Part shown: positions 21,901-33,852 of the stretch, piece after piece
How the letters are laid out: each line of letters starts with the position of its first letter
Position numbering within the stretch: position 1 is the stretch's first letter
Source: Avena insularis
Lineage: Eukaryota > Streptophyta > Magnoliopsida > Poales > Poaceae
Assembly (NCBI GenBank): GCA_023614405.1
Contig: CM042697.1
Location: forward strand, 302,088,954 to 302,152,953
Reading direction: 5' to 3'
Length of the DNA stretch: 64,000 nucleotides
Program-made: the position numbers and the translations under genes
Notes under the pieces: model-generated
Seen by the model: the letters and a program-made list of their open reading frames with translations, nothing else
Told to the model about the DNA's origin: nothing
Database searches by the model: none

Positions 21901-22760
21901 GACTTAATGAAGATAAAGCACAATGGAGTACAAGGACCAGAGTTCTAGCTGCTGGAATCAGATACTACTGGCAGATTGACCAGGAGTCGAACCCGCTTGA
22001 GAAGGAGCAACTGTCAGCCTGCACGAGCTACTGTAAGTTCATACTTACTTAAAGTTTATGCGTCACCCTTAAGCTTTTTGGCTTGTGGACAAGGTCCACT
22101 ATGTATATAGATAGTATCTCTTAAGTTGCACGTTTTGGCTTATGGGGTGGTTTATTCATACATAGTGGATGTCTAGCATGTGCAGCGTTAGAGATTTGTG
22201 GTGTCTAGAGTCTTTTTCACTTGTGAGGATGAGTCTAGCAAGTTTTTGTGGACCCTGGGTCTACTACAAGACCCATGTCTTTATTGTTTCTTTCTACTCG
22301 GATGAGTGGGTCCCCTATCTGGTGTAAATGCTGGAGCAGATTTTATTTTCTAAGGCGTGAGACAAGCAAATTTCTTACCCATGTCTATTATGCTTGCTCT
22401 TAAATGATCTCTAATTTATATAATACTACTTTTCCCCTTGTTCTTTGTGTTAACCCCTTTCACCTTATTGTGCAGGCTATAGTTAAATTGGAGCAGGAGT
22501 CCTCGGAAGGCAGGACTGAAAGTTGCGATCCCTCTTATCATTAATCCTCCCATTGTATTTCGGAAGAAAAGAACTTGTTTACAACTCCACCTAGCACAGC
22601 TCCTGCAGGTGATATATATACTAAGGATGTGTTGCTTGCAGAAAGAAAGGGTGTAGCTGCTCTTAGATCTGTAGCTGAAATGTTGAAGAAGAGGACAGAT
22701 GATACATTGAAGTGAATCGCGATGTACCGATCTCTTATTGAGGATACCAACACTCTGTAA

Positions 22761-23039
22761 TTTTTAGAATGCAGATCTTGTTTAATGATGTGTTGTAATA
22801 AACTTTTATTATTGTAATAAGTAGTTTAAATTTTCGCATGTGTATTAATTGGTGTATTGGCATTCGTGTCCTGTTCTGCAAAATAAGTCGACGGTTTCAA
22901 AAATAGGCAAAAATAGTAATAGGCTGGAAACAGAATGATCTATGAAATGAAGCATGGACATGAACATGAACAGTAATGGCAGTAATAGTTAAAGGCCAGA
23001 GTAGTGCCCGTCCTAATAATGTATGGGACCAAAATCCTA
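22761..23039 (+). other. 3' flank of the decayed gene
   Basis: AT-rich 3' UTR-like sequence (AATAAACTTTTATTATTGTAATAA near 22797-22820) could hold polyadenylation signals. It passes into the first irregular copies of the ~32 bp minisatellite at about 22900-23040. Confidence 0.35.
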
Positions 23040-23760
23040 ATGGGTTGCAAAAGTAACAGGCTTGGATACTAGTAGTACCAAATAGTAACATGCTAGATTT
23101 TCAGCAGGCCTGAACAGTAAAAGGCCAGAAACGCAGCAGGCTAGAATAGTAACATGCTAGATTTCTAGCAGACCGGAACAGTAAATGTCCAGACTTACAG
23201 CATGCCGGAACAGTTAATGGCCAGATACACAGTAGGCCAGAACAGTAAAAGGCTAGATTGTCAACAAGCCGAAACAGTAAAAGACTAGATTTCTAGTAGG
23301 CCGAAAAAGTAAATGGCCAGATTAACAGCTGACCGGAACAGTAAATGGCCAAATACACAGCAGGCTAGAACAGTGAAAGGCTAGATTGTCAGCAGGCCGG
23401 TACAGTAAATGGCTAGATTGTCAGCAGGCCGGAATAGTAAATGGCCAGATTCACAACATGCCAGAACAGTAATAGACCAGATTCACATCAGGCCAGAACA
23501 GTAGATGGCTAGATTGTCAGCAGGACGGAATAGTAAATGGCCAGATATACAGCAGGTCAGTAATAGGAAAAGCCACAGAAGCAACATGCCGGAAGCGTAG
23601 AAGGCCAGATAGGCAGCAGGCTTGAATAGTAAAAGGCCAGATGCATATTAGGCTGAAACGATGGAAGGACTAAATAACAGCAGGCCAAAATAGTACTGGG
23701 CCTGAACATATGATGGACCAACTTGTGGGCCCATTTCAAATAGTGTCGCTCTAAACAGTA
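23040..23760. repeat. Minisatellite, ~32 bp unit (GCAGGCCGGAACAGTAAATGGCCAGATT type)
   Basis: About 20 or more imperfect copies of a ~31-33 bp unit, with core ACAGTAAATGGCCAGATT alternating with CAGCAGGCCGGA, run head to tail. Copies differ by point changes (AACAGTAAAAGG, AATAGTAAATGG, CTAGATTGTCAG). Spacing is not regular enough, and the unit has no invariant repeat plus unique spacer, so this is not CRISPR-like. It adjoins a fold-back-type element end. Confidence 0.75.
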
Positions 23761-23957
23761 ACGGGCCACCTTACTATTGGGCTTTCATAATGGGCCGACC
23801 TACTTAATAATTGGCAGGCCTTGGATGGGCCTGGCTTTCTACCACGGTTTCCATGACAGTTAATGGCGTTAACGGCGTTCGCCACGTGGCAGTTTGCATG
23901 ACGTGAGCAGTCAACGCGGCTGGCGAAAAGATCTACGACAGAATAATTTTTCGTGGT
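23761..23957. mobile_element. End of a Mutator-type/fold-back DNA element, interrupted by the gypsy LTR
   Basis: The stretch contains GCCACGTGGCAGTTTGCATG, a GGCGAAAAGATCTACGACAG segment and TTTTTCGTGG. These resemble terminal sequence of grass Mutator-like or fold-back elements, in which a palindromic arm around GATCTACGAC..AATTTTTCGTC is common. The expected other arm is missing because the gypsy LTR starts at 23958; the arm may continue beyond the window. Identification rests on memory of the motif style. Confidence 0.35.
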
Positions 23958-26900
23958 TGTAACATCCCAGTTTTAACTAATATATAATTAGGGTTTGATT
24001 GTCCATCATTAGCATCATCTTTTAAAAATTGCATGCAACAAGAAATAATAAAACCCAAAACCCTAATCCTTTGCTCTCTATTTTAAATGCATTCAAATGG
24101 TTTGAATTTTGAAAATCCCCAAAATTATTGGAACCCAAAATGGTTATTAAGGATTCCATTGTATTTTATATATTTACAAAGCTTCTGGTATTTTTGAACT
24201 ATCCAAACAGTTTGCAAATTGAATATATAAAAGGAAAAGACAAAACAAAAAAAGGAAAAAGTTTTCTGGAAATAAAAAGAGCAACAGATAGCAGCCAGGC
24301 CGTGCAGCCCATCCGGCCCACTTTCCTCTTTCCTTCCCTATCGCCAGCCAGCAGCCTCCTGCAGCCCAGCACCCGGACCAAGTCAGGCCAGTACCCCTTC
24401 GGCCACCTAACACCGTCGTCCTCCTCGCCGATGGATCACAGAGCGACTGTCGCCATTGCCGCCGCGCCAAGATGAACGCCGCTGGGAGAGAGATAAGACC
24501 GCGCCATGCTCGCCTCATCCTCATCCCCATATTCCCCTCTCCCCGGCTCTGTGTTGTTCGCGCGCCGAAGACGAACCCTAGCTCCGAACAGGACCTCGCC
24601 GTTCCCGGCCTCCCCTACCCCGTCGAGGCCACCGTCGTGTCTGCCGTCGTCGACTAGGTCGATTTCCCCTACACGCTCAAGCCGGAGAGCCCCCTATCGT
24701 GCAATCGAACCCCTGACTCCGACAAGCTCCGCCACCATCGCCGTCGAATCCGGCCGCGTCCGACCTCGTCCGGCCTCTCCGACCCTTCCTCAGCAACTAT
24801 GGTGAGCCACTAGTCCTGCTAGACCTCGCCTTCTTCCCTCTCTCGCTTTGTATCCTCTTGTCTTCATCGACCAGTGCCCGTTTCCGCATGAACTCGTCGT
24901 CGGCCATGGTCCGCTGACCATTAGCAAGCGGCGCCGCTAGAATCTGGTTCGCCTCGCTATGCTGCGTCGAACCCGCCCCTCCACGCTTCCCAGGCCGCCC
25001 TCCTCCGCCGTCTGCCGTAAATGCGTGGCGTAAGCAGCCGACGTGGTCAGCGTGGCGCTGCGTGGATTGCCAACGTGTTGAGACCCACCGGCAGCCGGCT
25101 GACTAGCTTATGCCTAGGTGAGAAATAACAACCATCCCCCCCGGTCCCTCTTGCTTGCGTGGCATGCTGAGGTGGCCAATACCCCACTGGTCAGTCAAAG
25201 TGGCTAGATCCAGTAGCGGTGTCAAAAGACTAGACCCCCTCTGTTGACGTCATAATGATGCAATAACCCTTTTAATAATTCTAGAAAATGATTTAATATT
25301 GTAAAATCAATAACTTATTATTTATAAGTCAGGAAAATACAAATAATATATCAAAATGTTTAGAAAAATGAAACCTAGCTATTTAAGCTATCATCATGCA
25401 TTGATCAACAACTAAAATGACAAGTTTGATTAGAGAACAAAATCAACCCCTTTCATATGCATCCGGAGTTTCCCCGAATTAGAGTTTTCACCCCTCGGAA
25501 CCCCGATTAATTTGTCGAGCATGCTTTAGGGTTTCAATTCAATGCAAATTAACTTGTTATATCATCATTCTTGATTGAGCATTGCATCGATGCCATGTGT
25601 TGATTGTTTCCCCTTAATTTCTGGTGTTTGGTTCTTCTCCGGTAGAATATGATATCGGAATCAAGATCAAGATTGAAGACCGAGGACAACACCATCGAAG
25701 ATCGAAGATCGACGAACAATACTTGACCAACTGTAATGAAGTCGAGTACAAGGCTTCCGAAGATCTGCTTATCTGTTATCAACAGGCAAAGGCAAGCATA
25801 GCCCCACCATGATATAATCCTATGGTTTCAAAAGCATTTCAATTCTTCCATGTTGCATACGATTATACTGTGGTCTTTTATCGATAGATAGAGTATCCTA
25901 TTTATTGCATTACTCCCTTTGAGATTATATTACCTGATCCACTGCTCCTAGCATAACTAGGTTTGGCTTGTGTGCACTGCTAGAGCTCTTATATGTGTCT
26001 ACTTAGCCATGCATAGCTGTCAGTTCTGGTCCATCCAGATGATGTATCTGATACAGAGAATCTAGTATGACAGGAGAACGTGATGAGATGATATCAGAGG
26101 TGATATGAGTTAAACATGCTAAGGCTTGTATGGGAGGCCACAGTGGGATGTGGTTTTTATAGTCCCATGCTCACCACTACTAGGATCTGAGTTCTTGCCT
26201 TTGGAACCGAGATGAGCGTAGAGCCACACGGGGCTTGGGAACCCCTCGCCTGATTAACTTGCCTAGTAGATTCCATGAGTCACATAGTTCAGGCGTTCCA
26301 TTCGACATATGCATAGAAAATCTTTTGAAAGATTTGCCGGGTGAAGTTGGTGCATTCATAACAGGTACGTAAGCATGGACCGGGTTGCTTGGGGTCGATG
26401 GAGCCCTTGTTAACCAACCTCGCCTCACATCTTTAAGTATCGGCTTCAGGATTTGACCTGTTATGGCGGAACCATACTTATTGCATGACTCATGGTCTCG
26501 GCGAAAGCAAGGTAAAGGTCGTGTCCAACCACACCCTCTGCCGGCCTTCCAATGAAGAGGGCTAATGATCTGGCATTAAGAGTCAGTTGGTATGTGTGGG
26601 TAAAGTTGTACACCCCTGCAGGGTTAAATCTTTTTGAAAAGTCGTGTTCACGGTTATGAACGCTTGGTGACCAGATTCTAATATCATAGAGAACTTTAAC
26701 CTAATCGTAAAACTGGGCAGATCAACGTGTGCTTAAGGATGCTTCCTCATGGGTACGAGGGGGTGATCCTAGTTCAGGTGATGATGAATTGGTGGATATC
26801 AAAAGATGATGATCAATATTTCAGAGATGTCTCTCTCTTATCCCTTTTAAAATAATCTGATTAGACGAGCTTCTTATCTCTCTTGTTTTATAAACAAAAG

Positions 26901-27362
26901 ATGGCTTTATGCAAAACAACTCCACCAGCCATAAGTCTTGCGGAGTACACCCTGTACTCACCCTTGATTTGTTGATACTTATGGCAGAGTAAGTGTTCCA
27001 TGAAGATCAGATTGGTACTCAATCGACATCGACGAGTAGCTTGGGGTTCCCGACCGGCAGCCTGGGATCTATGGGCTGGGACATCATCGTTATGCTTCAG
27101 GCCTCTTAGGTCATTTGTTAAGTTTTCTATACTTAGTAGCATAATTAGCCTTCCGTTGTTTGATGTTTGTGGTCAGTGACCTCTGCTTGTAATAATTTGG
27201 TTCTCTGCTCAGTTATGAGCTTGCTGTAATAAATTTTGTGTTGTAGGATCACTGTTGTGTTACCGATTCTTCGCTGGATATTCTCGAGCTCAAGGTTAAG
27301 CTTATGTCGGACGGAGGTCTGAGATTTGTTTAATACGGTTCGGGCGATCTCCCGGGGTGTCA
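23958..27362 (+). repeat. 5' LTR of the host gypsy element (~3.4 kb)
   Basis: It starts TGTAACATCCCAG and ends CCCGGGGTGTCA at 27362. Positions 23958 to about 26822 align with 61135-64000. Over the first ~330 bases I count about a dozen differences by eye, and there are more, with indels, in the GC-rich middle. The GC-rich middle (24300-25060) holds frames of up to 118 codons on both strands, which also occur in shifted form in the 3' copy. They are promoter/leader sequence, not genes. Confidence 0.85.
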
Positions 27363-27385
27363 GCTTCTTGGTATCGAGAAGCGAT
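27363..27385 (+). other. Possible primer-binding site of the host gypsy element
   Basis: Immediately after the LTR end, TTGGTATCGAGAAGC resembles the common plant TGGTATCAGAGC site (initiator methionine tRNA) with changes, a few bases off the LTR. It supports the boundary at 27362. Confidence 0.45.
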
Positions 27386-28639
27386 CTACGACCGTAGGAA
27401 AACCTTGCTATTGGTCGATGTTGAGTCTAGTGCTTGTGAAAAATATTTTAAAAGCTGAAAAGTATTTGCGAAAACTCTAGTATGCTTCTTTTCTCCTTAT
27501 CCAGTTTCGCTCTAAATCTGGGTTATCTTATCTGGTGTTGATATTGGAAAAGTTTTGATATCTCTTCTAGTCTTTCAAAACGTAGGTGCCTTCTTGGCAT
27601 GTCGTTTCTAAGCCAGTTGACCTAGTGTTGAACTCTTTAGAGTTGCATGTGTTGTGAATTCCTGGTTCCCTTTGCTCTTGTTCATCTGAGAGATTTCTTT
27701 CCATCATGATCTTTCTATCTTCCGGACCTGCAATATTATATTGTCGGATCTGGAATGTTCTGTTCTAGGCTTCAAGGTTTCCTTTCGCGTCGTGTGCCTC
27801 CTTTTCGTTTGTTTGGTACTTGAGAAGTCGTTTATTCTCTTAGAAGCTACCTTGTGATTACTAACTTGCAGTGTACGCCATGCCACTCAAGTAGTAGTTA
27901 CTCCTTTCTTTGGGTTTTAACCCTTGGACTTGAACTTAAGATCCCTGATTGTGCTAGATTCTGTTGTTGTGAATCTTGTACATGAAGCTGATCTTTAACC
28001 CAAGATCCATCCTTTTGATCCCTGTCGTTAATGTTCCCACATTACCCTAGGATGGCTGGTACAACAATTCTAGCCTTCAAGCTTGTGGTCATTGTCGCTA
28101 TTGAATTGTGACAACCAAGGACTTCCCCTACCACATGCTATGGCAGATGTTCTTTAATTGAACCAAATAGATCATGACAAGAGTACTCCTTGTGAGTCTC
28201 GCATCTATACCCGTGACTTTGCCACACCTTACCTTTCTTTGCATTGGTTTTCGGAAGGTTGTTAACTTATGCATCCACATATTGTGATTCTATCCTAAGT
28301 ATGTTTCTCTTCCCTTGTCGTTTTCCAACCTTTGTCTACCAGTTGGTAGCCAAGTAGTAAATGTGCATCAGTGTCTTCCTATGAAAGATACTCTTGTGGT
28401 CCGTCAAGACAAACCTCTAGTACCTCGTCATATCTAGGACTAGGTCAAAGTGTTGTGATCCGCAGATTAAGAATCAATGATTAGCTTCTATCTGTTCTAT
28501 CTTAAAGTATCACACCCTTTTATAGTAAGAGTTCGTGCTGAGTTTCATGAACCCTTAATGCAGTGATGCTTTCACACATTGTTAACCATCCTTCCTCGAG
28601 CTTTCGCGCTCGTGAGTGATGCTTGTGGGTAATAATGTG
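27386..28639 (+). pseudogene. Host gypsy leader and gag/protease region, too decayed to read
   Basis: No frame longer than 60 codons survives on the coding strand. A possible zinc-knuckle remnant (TGTGGTCATTGTCGCTATTG, about 28087-28106) lies where gag should end. Otherwise the assignment comes from position between the LTR/primer site and the protease remnant at 28640. Confidence 0.4.
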
Positions 28640-28803
28640 GCCATCTGAGATTCTTAGCAATTCTTATTGTTTTGAACTCCAGGGACAATTGCGTCATTCT
28701 TGGCGTGATTGGTTAACCCTATCACTAAGTGAAGTTTGACTATGCTACCAAGTCCGCTATTCTGGTACACTCTCTTCGATCAAAGAGTAAGGCTGTTGCT
28801 GAA
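28640..28803 (+). pseudogene. Protease end / pre-RT linker of the host gypsy element
   Basis: The plus strand reads LIVLNSRDNCVILG, followed after a slip by a DYATKSAILVHS-like stretch. This matches the end of the gypsy aspartic protease, where VILGMDWL and a following linker are usual. The remnant is cut at 28803 by the LARD insertion. The RT that should follow resumes at 38396. Confidence 0.55.
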
Positions 28804-31800
28804 TGTCACATCCCAAAATTTTCCAAATTTTGTAATGTGAAAAATAAATAAACAAAATAAATAATTGTTGAAATTTAGGGTGAAAAGAAACTTTTTGTTT
28901 CTAAATGGAAACTTAAAATCCCATCTTGAACATACTTGAGTAAAGTTTGAATCCAACTAAATTCAAATCAAGTGAAATGCATTCTTCATAATTGCATCTG
29001 GAAATTTAAACACTTGGAAAATAAACCCAAACCCTAAAACCCTAATGAGAGAAAAACATTTCCAAGTTATCTTAGAGCCTATGGTCTTGACCCATATAAA
29101 AATTTGTCAACAAACATTTACAAATGATCAAGAATGACAAATAGAAATATTATAAAACCATAGAAATTGGTTTCACTTAATTTGGAGCCATAGATAAAAT
29201 CTTATGAAATTAATAAGATAAGGGAATTGACTTTCCAAAGCTAATAAAGCACCTATCTGGAAATCCATACCAAATGGTGAGATAATAGTCCTAAAGGGAT
29301 TTAAAAGGATAAACAAATATTAAATAAGATTATACAAATTGGAATCACCAAGTTTGGATCTATAAATAAAAAGATATGAATTTTATAAGATAAAGAAAGA
29401 AATATTAAATGAGGAATATTTAAGGACCAAATTAAATCTTGGCCTAATCCATAAGCAAATGGAATGAATATAATCCAAATCCAAATAAAATAAAATGATA
29501 AAGAATTTTCCAAATAAAATAAAGTGGCATTAACCAAATTCTATTTCTATTTGAATAAAGACAAAATCCCTAATGGAAGAGATTAATTAAATCAGGGAAA
29601 AATAATTTGAATTTACCCAAGTGAAATAAAAGTTATTTAATTTACTTAAATGGAATAAAATAATCATTTAAATAAAGTTTTATGGAATTAAGCCCATATT
29701 TAATTTCATTGGAATAAAGACTAATACCAAATTTTAAATGACTAATAGATCATATTAAAAATATTCCAAATAATTCAAACTGAATTATTTAACACCTAAT
29801 AAATAAATAAACCTACTGAAAAGGTTTTATGAAAAATTGGAATTTAAATAAAGGCTTGAAAATGTATTCAATCTTATTTGAATAAATGCATATGCTTATT
29901 TTAATAAGAAATAAAACATAAGTAAAATAAAAGAACTAATCCTAAAATAGTATTTAAAATACATGTTTAAACAGGATAGAAATATACTAAACTTAGGGAG
30001 AAGGTTTGAATTCAAACTAAGTTTGAAATCAATTATTCAAAATCAAAACAGAATAATGATTACAAAAAAAGAAAAGATTCAGAACAAAGAAAAAGAGGAA
30101 ACCAGCCCAACTAACCCTAGGCCCATCTAGCCCAACTAACCCCTCAGGCCCAAGTTTCTTTTGCAAAGAACCCACAGCCATGGCTGGCCCCCACCTCCTC
30201 TCTCTTTCTCTCGCTGACAACAACGGCCCACCCGTCAGTCTTCTCTCCTACCCCGCGGCGACCACGCCCCTCACCTTGCCGGCCGTTTCTGCTCGTGTTA
30301 ACTTGCTTCAATTCGCGTTAATCGCTCCGTTAATCCTCCCCGCAACCACACGTACTAAATCGCCTGCTCCTCCTCCACCATTCCCCCTGGACGTTGCACC
30401 CCTTCTGCCCCCAGGCCGAGCTAATTTTGACCTTGAACGCTCTCTGCTCCGACGAGCTGTCCGGCCAATTCCGGCGCCGTCTCACCACCTCTCGTCTCCT
30501 AGTGCATGCGAGCCTGCTCCCCATCCCCTGGTGCTTCTCTCTGCACCCTCAGCGCACTCGCGCGTGCCTTAGACACTCGGCAACAACTTTAACTGGACTC
30601 CGCCACCGTCTGCCTTGTCTCCGGCGACCTCTCCCCGGTAAACCCGATCGCCCTCTCCCCCTCGTTGACACTCTCATACTCGCCTTCCTCTTGCGAACCT
30701 AACTATGCATTCTACTTGTCCTAGCGCGACCTCTAGCTTCGCCTTCGACGACATCTGAGCGTACCCGACGCCGACGCCGTCTCCGGTGAGGAATCGCCAG
30801 CAGCTCTGTGCGCCCCTTCAGCTACGATGACCACCTCGAGCTTCAGCACGACAAGGCGAACCCAGTGAGCATATTCTCCCCCTTCCGCGCTTCCTATTCC
30901 GTCGGCAACCTTTCCATGAGGCCTGGCGCAGCGCCAGTAGCCGCTTGTTCTAGGTCAAACGCGCAGCAACCGTTGGATCTGGATCACGTGGATAGGAATA
31001 GATGACTTAAACGAAAGGGTATCAGAGCATCTGTGCCGTGCGTTTCGCATTAGATCCAATGATCCTCACTGCTTGATCCGCCCGAACCGGTACCGACGAA
31101 TCAAAACACGACGCGTGGCCTAGAGCTGTTATAAAAACCAGAAAATGTTCTATTAGTTATTCAAACTTGCAAAATTCATAACTTTCAAACCACACGTCCA
31201 AATTTTGCAAACTTTATATCAATGGAATCGGCAATACAAGTACTTTCCAACCAAGCACTTTGTTTAGTAAATTTCTTCTGTTAAATTGGTTGTTTTGCAG
31301 AAACTTATGTAGGCATAATTTGAATATAAAATTCATCCTAAAATTATTTTTGTGATAAAACCTTTGGGAAAATGGATTTTTTGAACCTACTGACCATCTA
31401 AATCAACTGGTGGTTTCAAAAACATATTTTGTGAAGCAAAAGAATAAATATTTGATTTAGAACATTTCTAGTAAAATAAAAATAATGTTTTTATATTAAA
31501 AACGCTTTTGGAGGAAACCCTTTGGGAAAATGTTTTGATTTAAACTCTCTGACCCTAAACACAAAGTTTTATGATTTAAAAATATATTTGTGAACACTAT
31601 AGATTATTACTTTGCTAAAAAGCATTTTCAACCACATAAAATATTGATTTGGTTTAAAAATGATTTATAAGTAAAGTCTTTTGCAAATGATTTTGCCACT
31701 TATATAAAATGACCAATAGGTGTTTTCAAATGTTTATAACCTATTAGAAACCACTTTTGTAAATAAAACAATCTTGGGCATACTTGCATGCATTGTTTTG

Positions 31801-33174
31801 TTTCTATTATTTTATGTGATGAATTGCTTGAATGGTAGATTGAATATTTGCTTGCTTGATTAATTTGTAGTGGAATTTGAAGAGTGTGAGTATTGCAAGA
31901 TCAAGTAGTAAACTTATATTCTCTACCAAAAAGGCAAGTGATGCTTCATACTTTTGTCCCATTATTTTCACGATGCATTAGTGATATTTCTAAAGTAGGA
32001 CTTGCATGGAACTTTTGCTAAGTGTAAACTATGCCATGGGAAATCCTAGTAGATGAAACCTTAGTAGAAATCTCCTAAGTTAAGATTCCTACTACTATCA
32101 TGCTTAGCTTAGCTAGTAGAAAACAAGGGTGGAATATATTCATACTATGGAATGTTTCTAAGTCAAGGACTTGTGTTTTGTTTAATAAAACAACTAAGTG
32201 AATGAATCACCTGGGTGGAATGGAAGGAATGGTTTGTGTTGAGTGGTTACACAAGGCCCATTTCTATGGTTTACCTTGTGTATCTCACTTGTGGATGGCC
32301 ACCCAGGAACAAAGAGATTTGAGATGTTAAATGTTGAGAAGCTTCAAGTGCAGCCACTTGGCATTATGGGCTCTGCCTGGATCATATAGGTTGCAATAAC
32401 TTAGCCAAATGGACAGTTGGTGGTAGGGGTTTGATAGGTTGGAGCGCGTCCATTCTGGTCTAAGGGAAGGCTTCTGAAAGATCCTGTCTTGGTGAAACCA
32501 AGTCTTTTGGGGAAAGTGCACCACCTCTGCAGAGTGTAAAATCTAAGTACTTAGCCATGTCCCTGGTAAAGGACAATTTGAGCATCAAGACATGGAAGCT
32601 ATCAAGAATCTCCCCATCCCAATTTCTAAGTTAAAAACTTGTGGTTGAACAAGGGTTGAAGGATCACCAATTTCTATTGGGAGATGCCTTGGGTGATTTT
32701 GACAAGCAAAAGCTTAGTGTTTTCAAAAGATAAGGAAAATCTATTTTGAGCAAAGCAAGCCTAAGCTCCACTTAGCCAAATGCATATAGATGATAGACTC
32801 CACTATACTATCATAGTATCACTTGCCAATACAATTCAAATGTATTGACCCTTGTGGCTGTAAATTATTATGTTGCAGGTTTGTTTGATGATAGTGACGT
32901 GTGTTGATTAGGATTACAAGTCTACAACCAACATGTTTGCCTGTGGCATTTTGAAGATGAAGGACTCCATGCTATAGTTATTTCTGCTGCATTGTAATGA
33001 GATAGCCATATGAGCTATGTAAGATGTAAAGAATTATTTTATTCCTGGTTATAAAGTTGTATTATGACCTTTGATCTTGATATTACATCTTAACTGTGGA
33101 TGCTAGCTATTGATCCAGGGACTAGCATTGTAAACACAGGGATCTCTACCTTATTAAAGGTTGGGACCTCTACT
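28804..33174 (+). repeat. 5' LTR of the LARD-like element (~4.4 kb)
   Basis: It begins TGTCACATCCC and its end is placed just before TGCTATCAGAGC (33177-33188), a recognisable tRNA-Met-type primer site. A GC-rich promoter/leader part lies at about 30180-31010 and a long AT-rich tail follows. Open frames at 30180-30572 and 30394-30702 have copies in the 3' LTR (36473-36878) and belong to the LTR leader. Confidence 0.8.
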
Positions 33175-33176
33175 GA

Positions 33177-33190
33177 TGCTATCAGAGCAC
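33177..33190 (+). other. Primer-binding site of the LARD-like element
   Basis: TGCTATCAGAGCACTG differs at one position from the usual TGGTATCAGAGC site used by many plant LTR elements with initiator methionine tRNA. It fixes the 5' LTR end. Confidence 0.6.
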
Positions 33191-33852
33191 TGTGTTGCCT
33201 CTAGGATTTGTAACCCTAGGAATGGACAAAACCCCTTAGAAAATAGGAGTTGTATTTGTTCCAAAACTTATTTACAAACAATCTTGTAAACTCTTTCCTC
33301 AACCTTTTTGGTTTTAATTCTACATCTCTTCTATTTCAAACTTGATGGACAAAGCCTCCACCATGAGCAAAGACACCAACTTGAGCAAAGGACTTCACCA
33401 ACTCAAATGACTTCAACGTTATCTTCACCAAGGACTTCAACTTGTATATCACAAAGGACTACAAGTGAGACAAGAAATATTACTCAAGACTTGAAGACTA
33501 AGGAAACACAACTTAGAAGGAACCATCATCACCTTTGAAGTTTTGTGACCAAGACACAAGAATTTCCCAAGGAAACCATGATCTCATTCAAGAAGAATCA
33601 ACTAAGAAGGATGGAATGATCTCAAGTGAACCATATAGTTGGACCACCATATTAAGATTAAATCAAAAACACCAACTTATGTGGTGTAACAAAAATATTT
33701 TATTGCCTAAAAATGTGCTTGAAACTTATTGTTTGAGTGGAATGTTTGTTTGTGATTGCTTGCATATTGCTTGTGTGAATTGTGATGTGTGTGATTAGAA
33801 TTAATTCCTTAGAAATCTTTTGCCTATTCTAATCCCAATCCAATCCAAACAG
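33191..33852 (+). other. Leader of the LARD-like element
   Basis: This A-rich untranslated leader lies between the primer site and the gag start. Frames at 33308-33538 and 33535-33798 are low-complexity (Thr/Ser/Gln rich) with no domain signal, and I treat them as chance. Confidence 0.45.

Larger units (their letters stand above)
17331..22760 (+). pseudogene. Decayed host-like gene of unknown function, exon 1 split by a solo LTR
   Basis: I do not recognise the product. Exon 1 starts at ATG 17331 and is open for 15 codons (MGASSPPTLSSASEL). It is cut by an LTR, and the frame resumes at 21174 without a stop to a donor GGCG|GTAATT near 21273. A second exon (about 21905-22031, donor ACT|GTAAGT) reads LTRSRTRLRRSN, a basic stretch. 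A third exon starts after TTGTGCAG at about 22476 and reads AIVKLEQES, then FTTPPSTAPAGD, then the charged helix VLLAERKGVAALRSVAEMLKKR, and ends at TAA 22758-22760. In-frame stops in exon 2 (TAG), exon 3 (TAA near 22544) and at 22713-22715 (TGA) show decay. Exon 2 and exon 3 join in phase; the exon 1-2 join does not fit cleanly. The basic exon 2 and helical C-terminus would suit a nuclear protein, but that is a guess. Confidence 0.4.

Noticed and set aside
22041..22475. Possible small inverted-repeat element (CCACTATGTA ... TACATAGTGG) in the last intron
   Set aside because: Only about 10 bases match, with no target duplication; too weak to call.
23040..23760. CRISPR-like array
   Set aside because: Units vary throughout, with no constant repeat and unique spacer pattern, and the genome is a plant.
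24174..24805. Frames of 99-118 codons on both strands
   Set aside because: They are in the GC-rich leader of the host gypsy LTR, with counterparts in the 3' LTR.
30180..30702. Long GC-rich open frames on the plus strand (130 and 102 codons)
   Set aside because: They lie in the LTR leader of the LARD-like element and recur in altered form in the 3' LTR (36473-36878). There is no domain signal.
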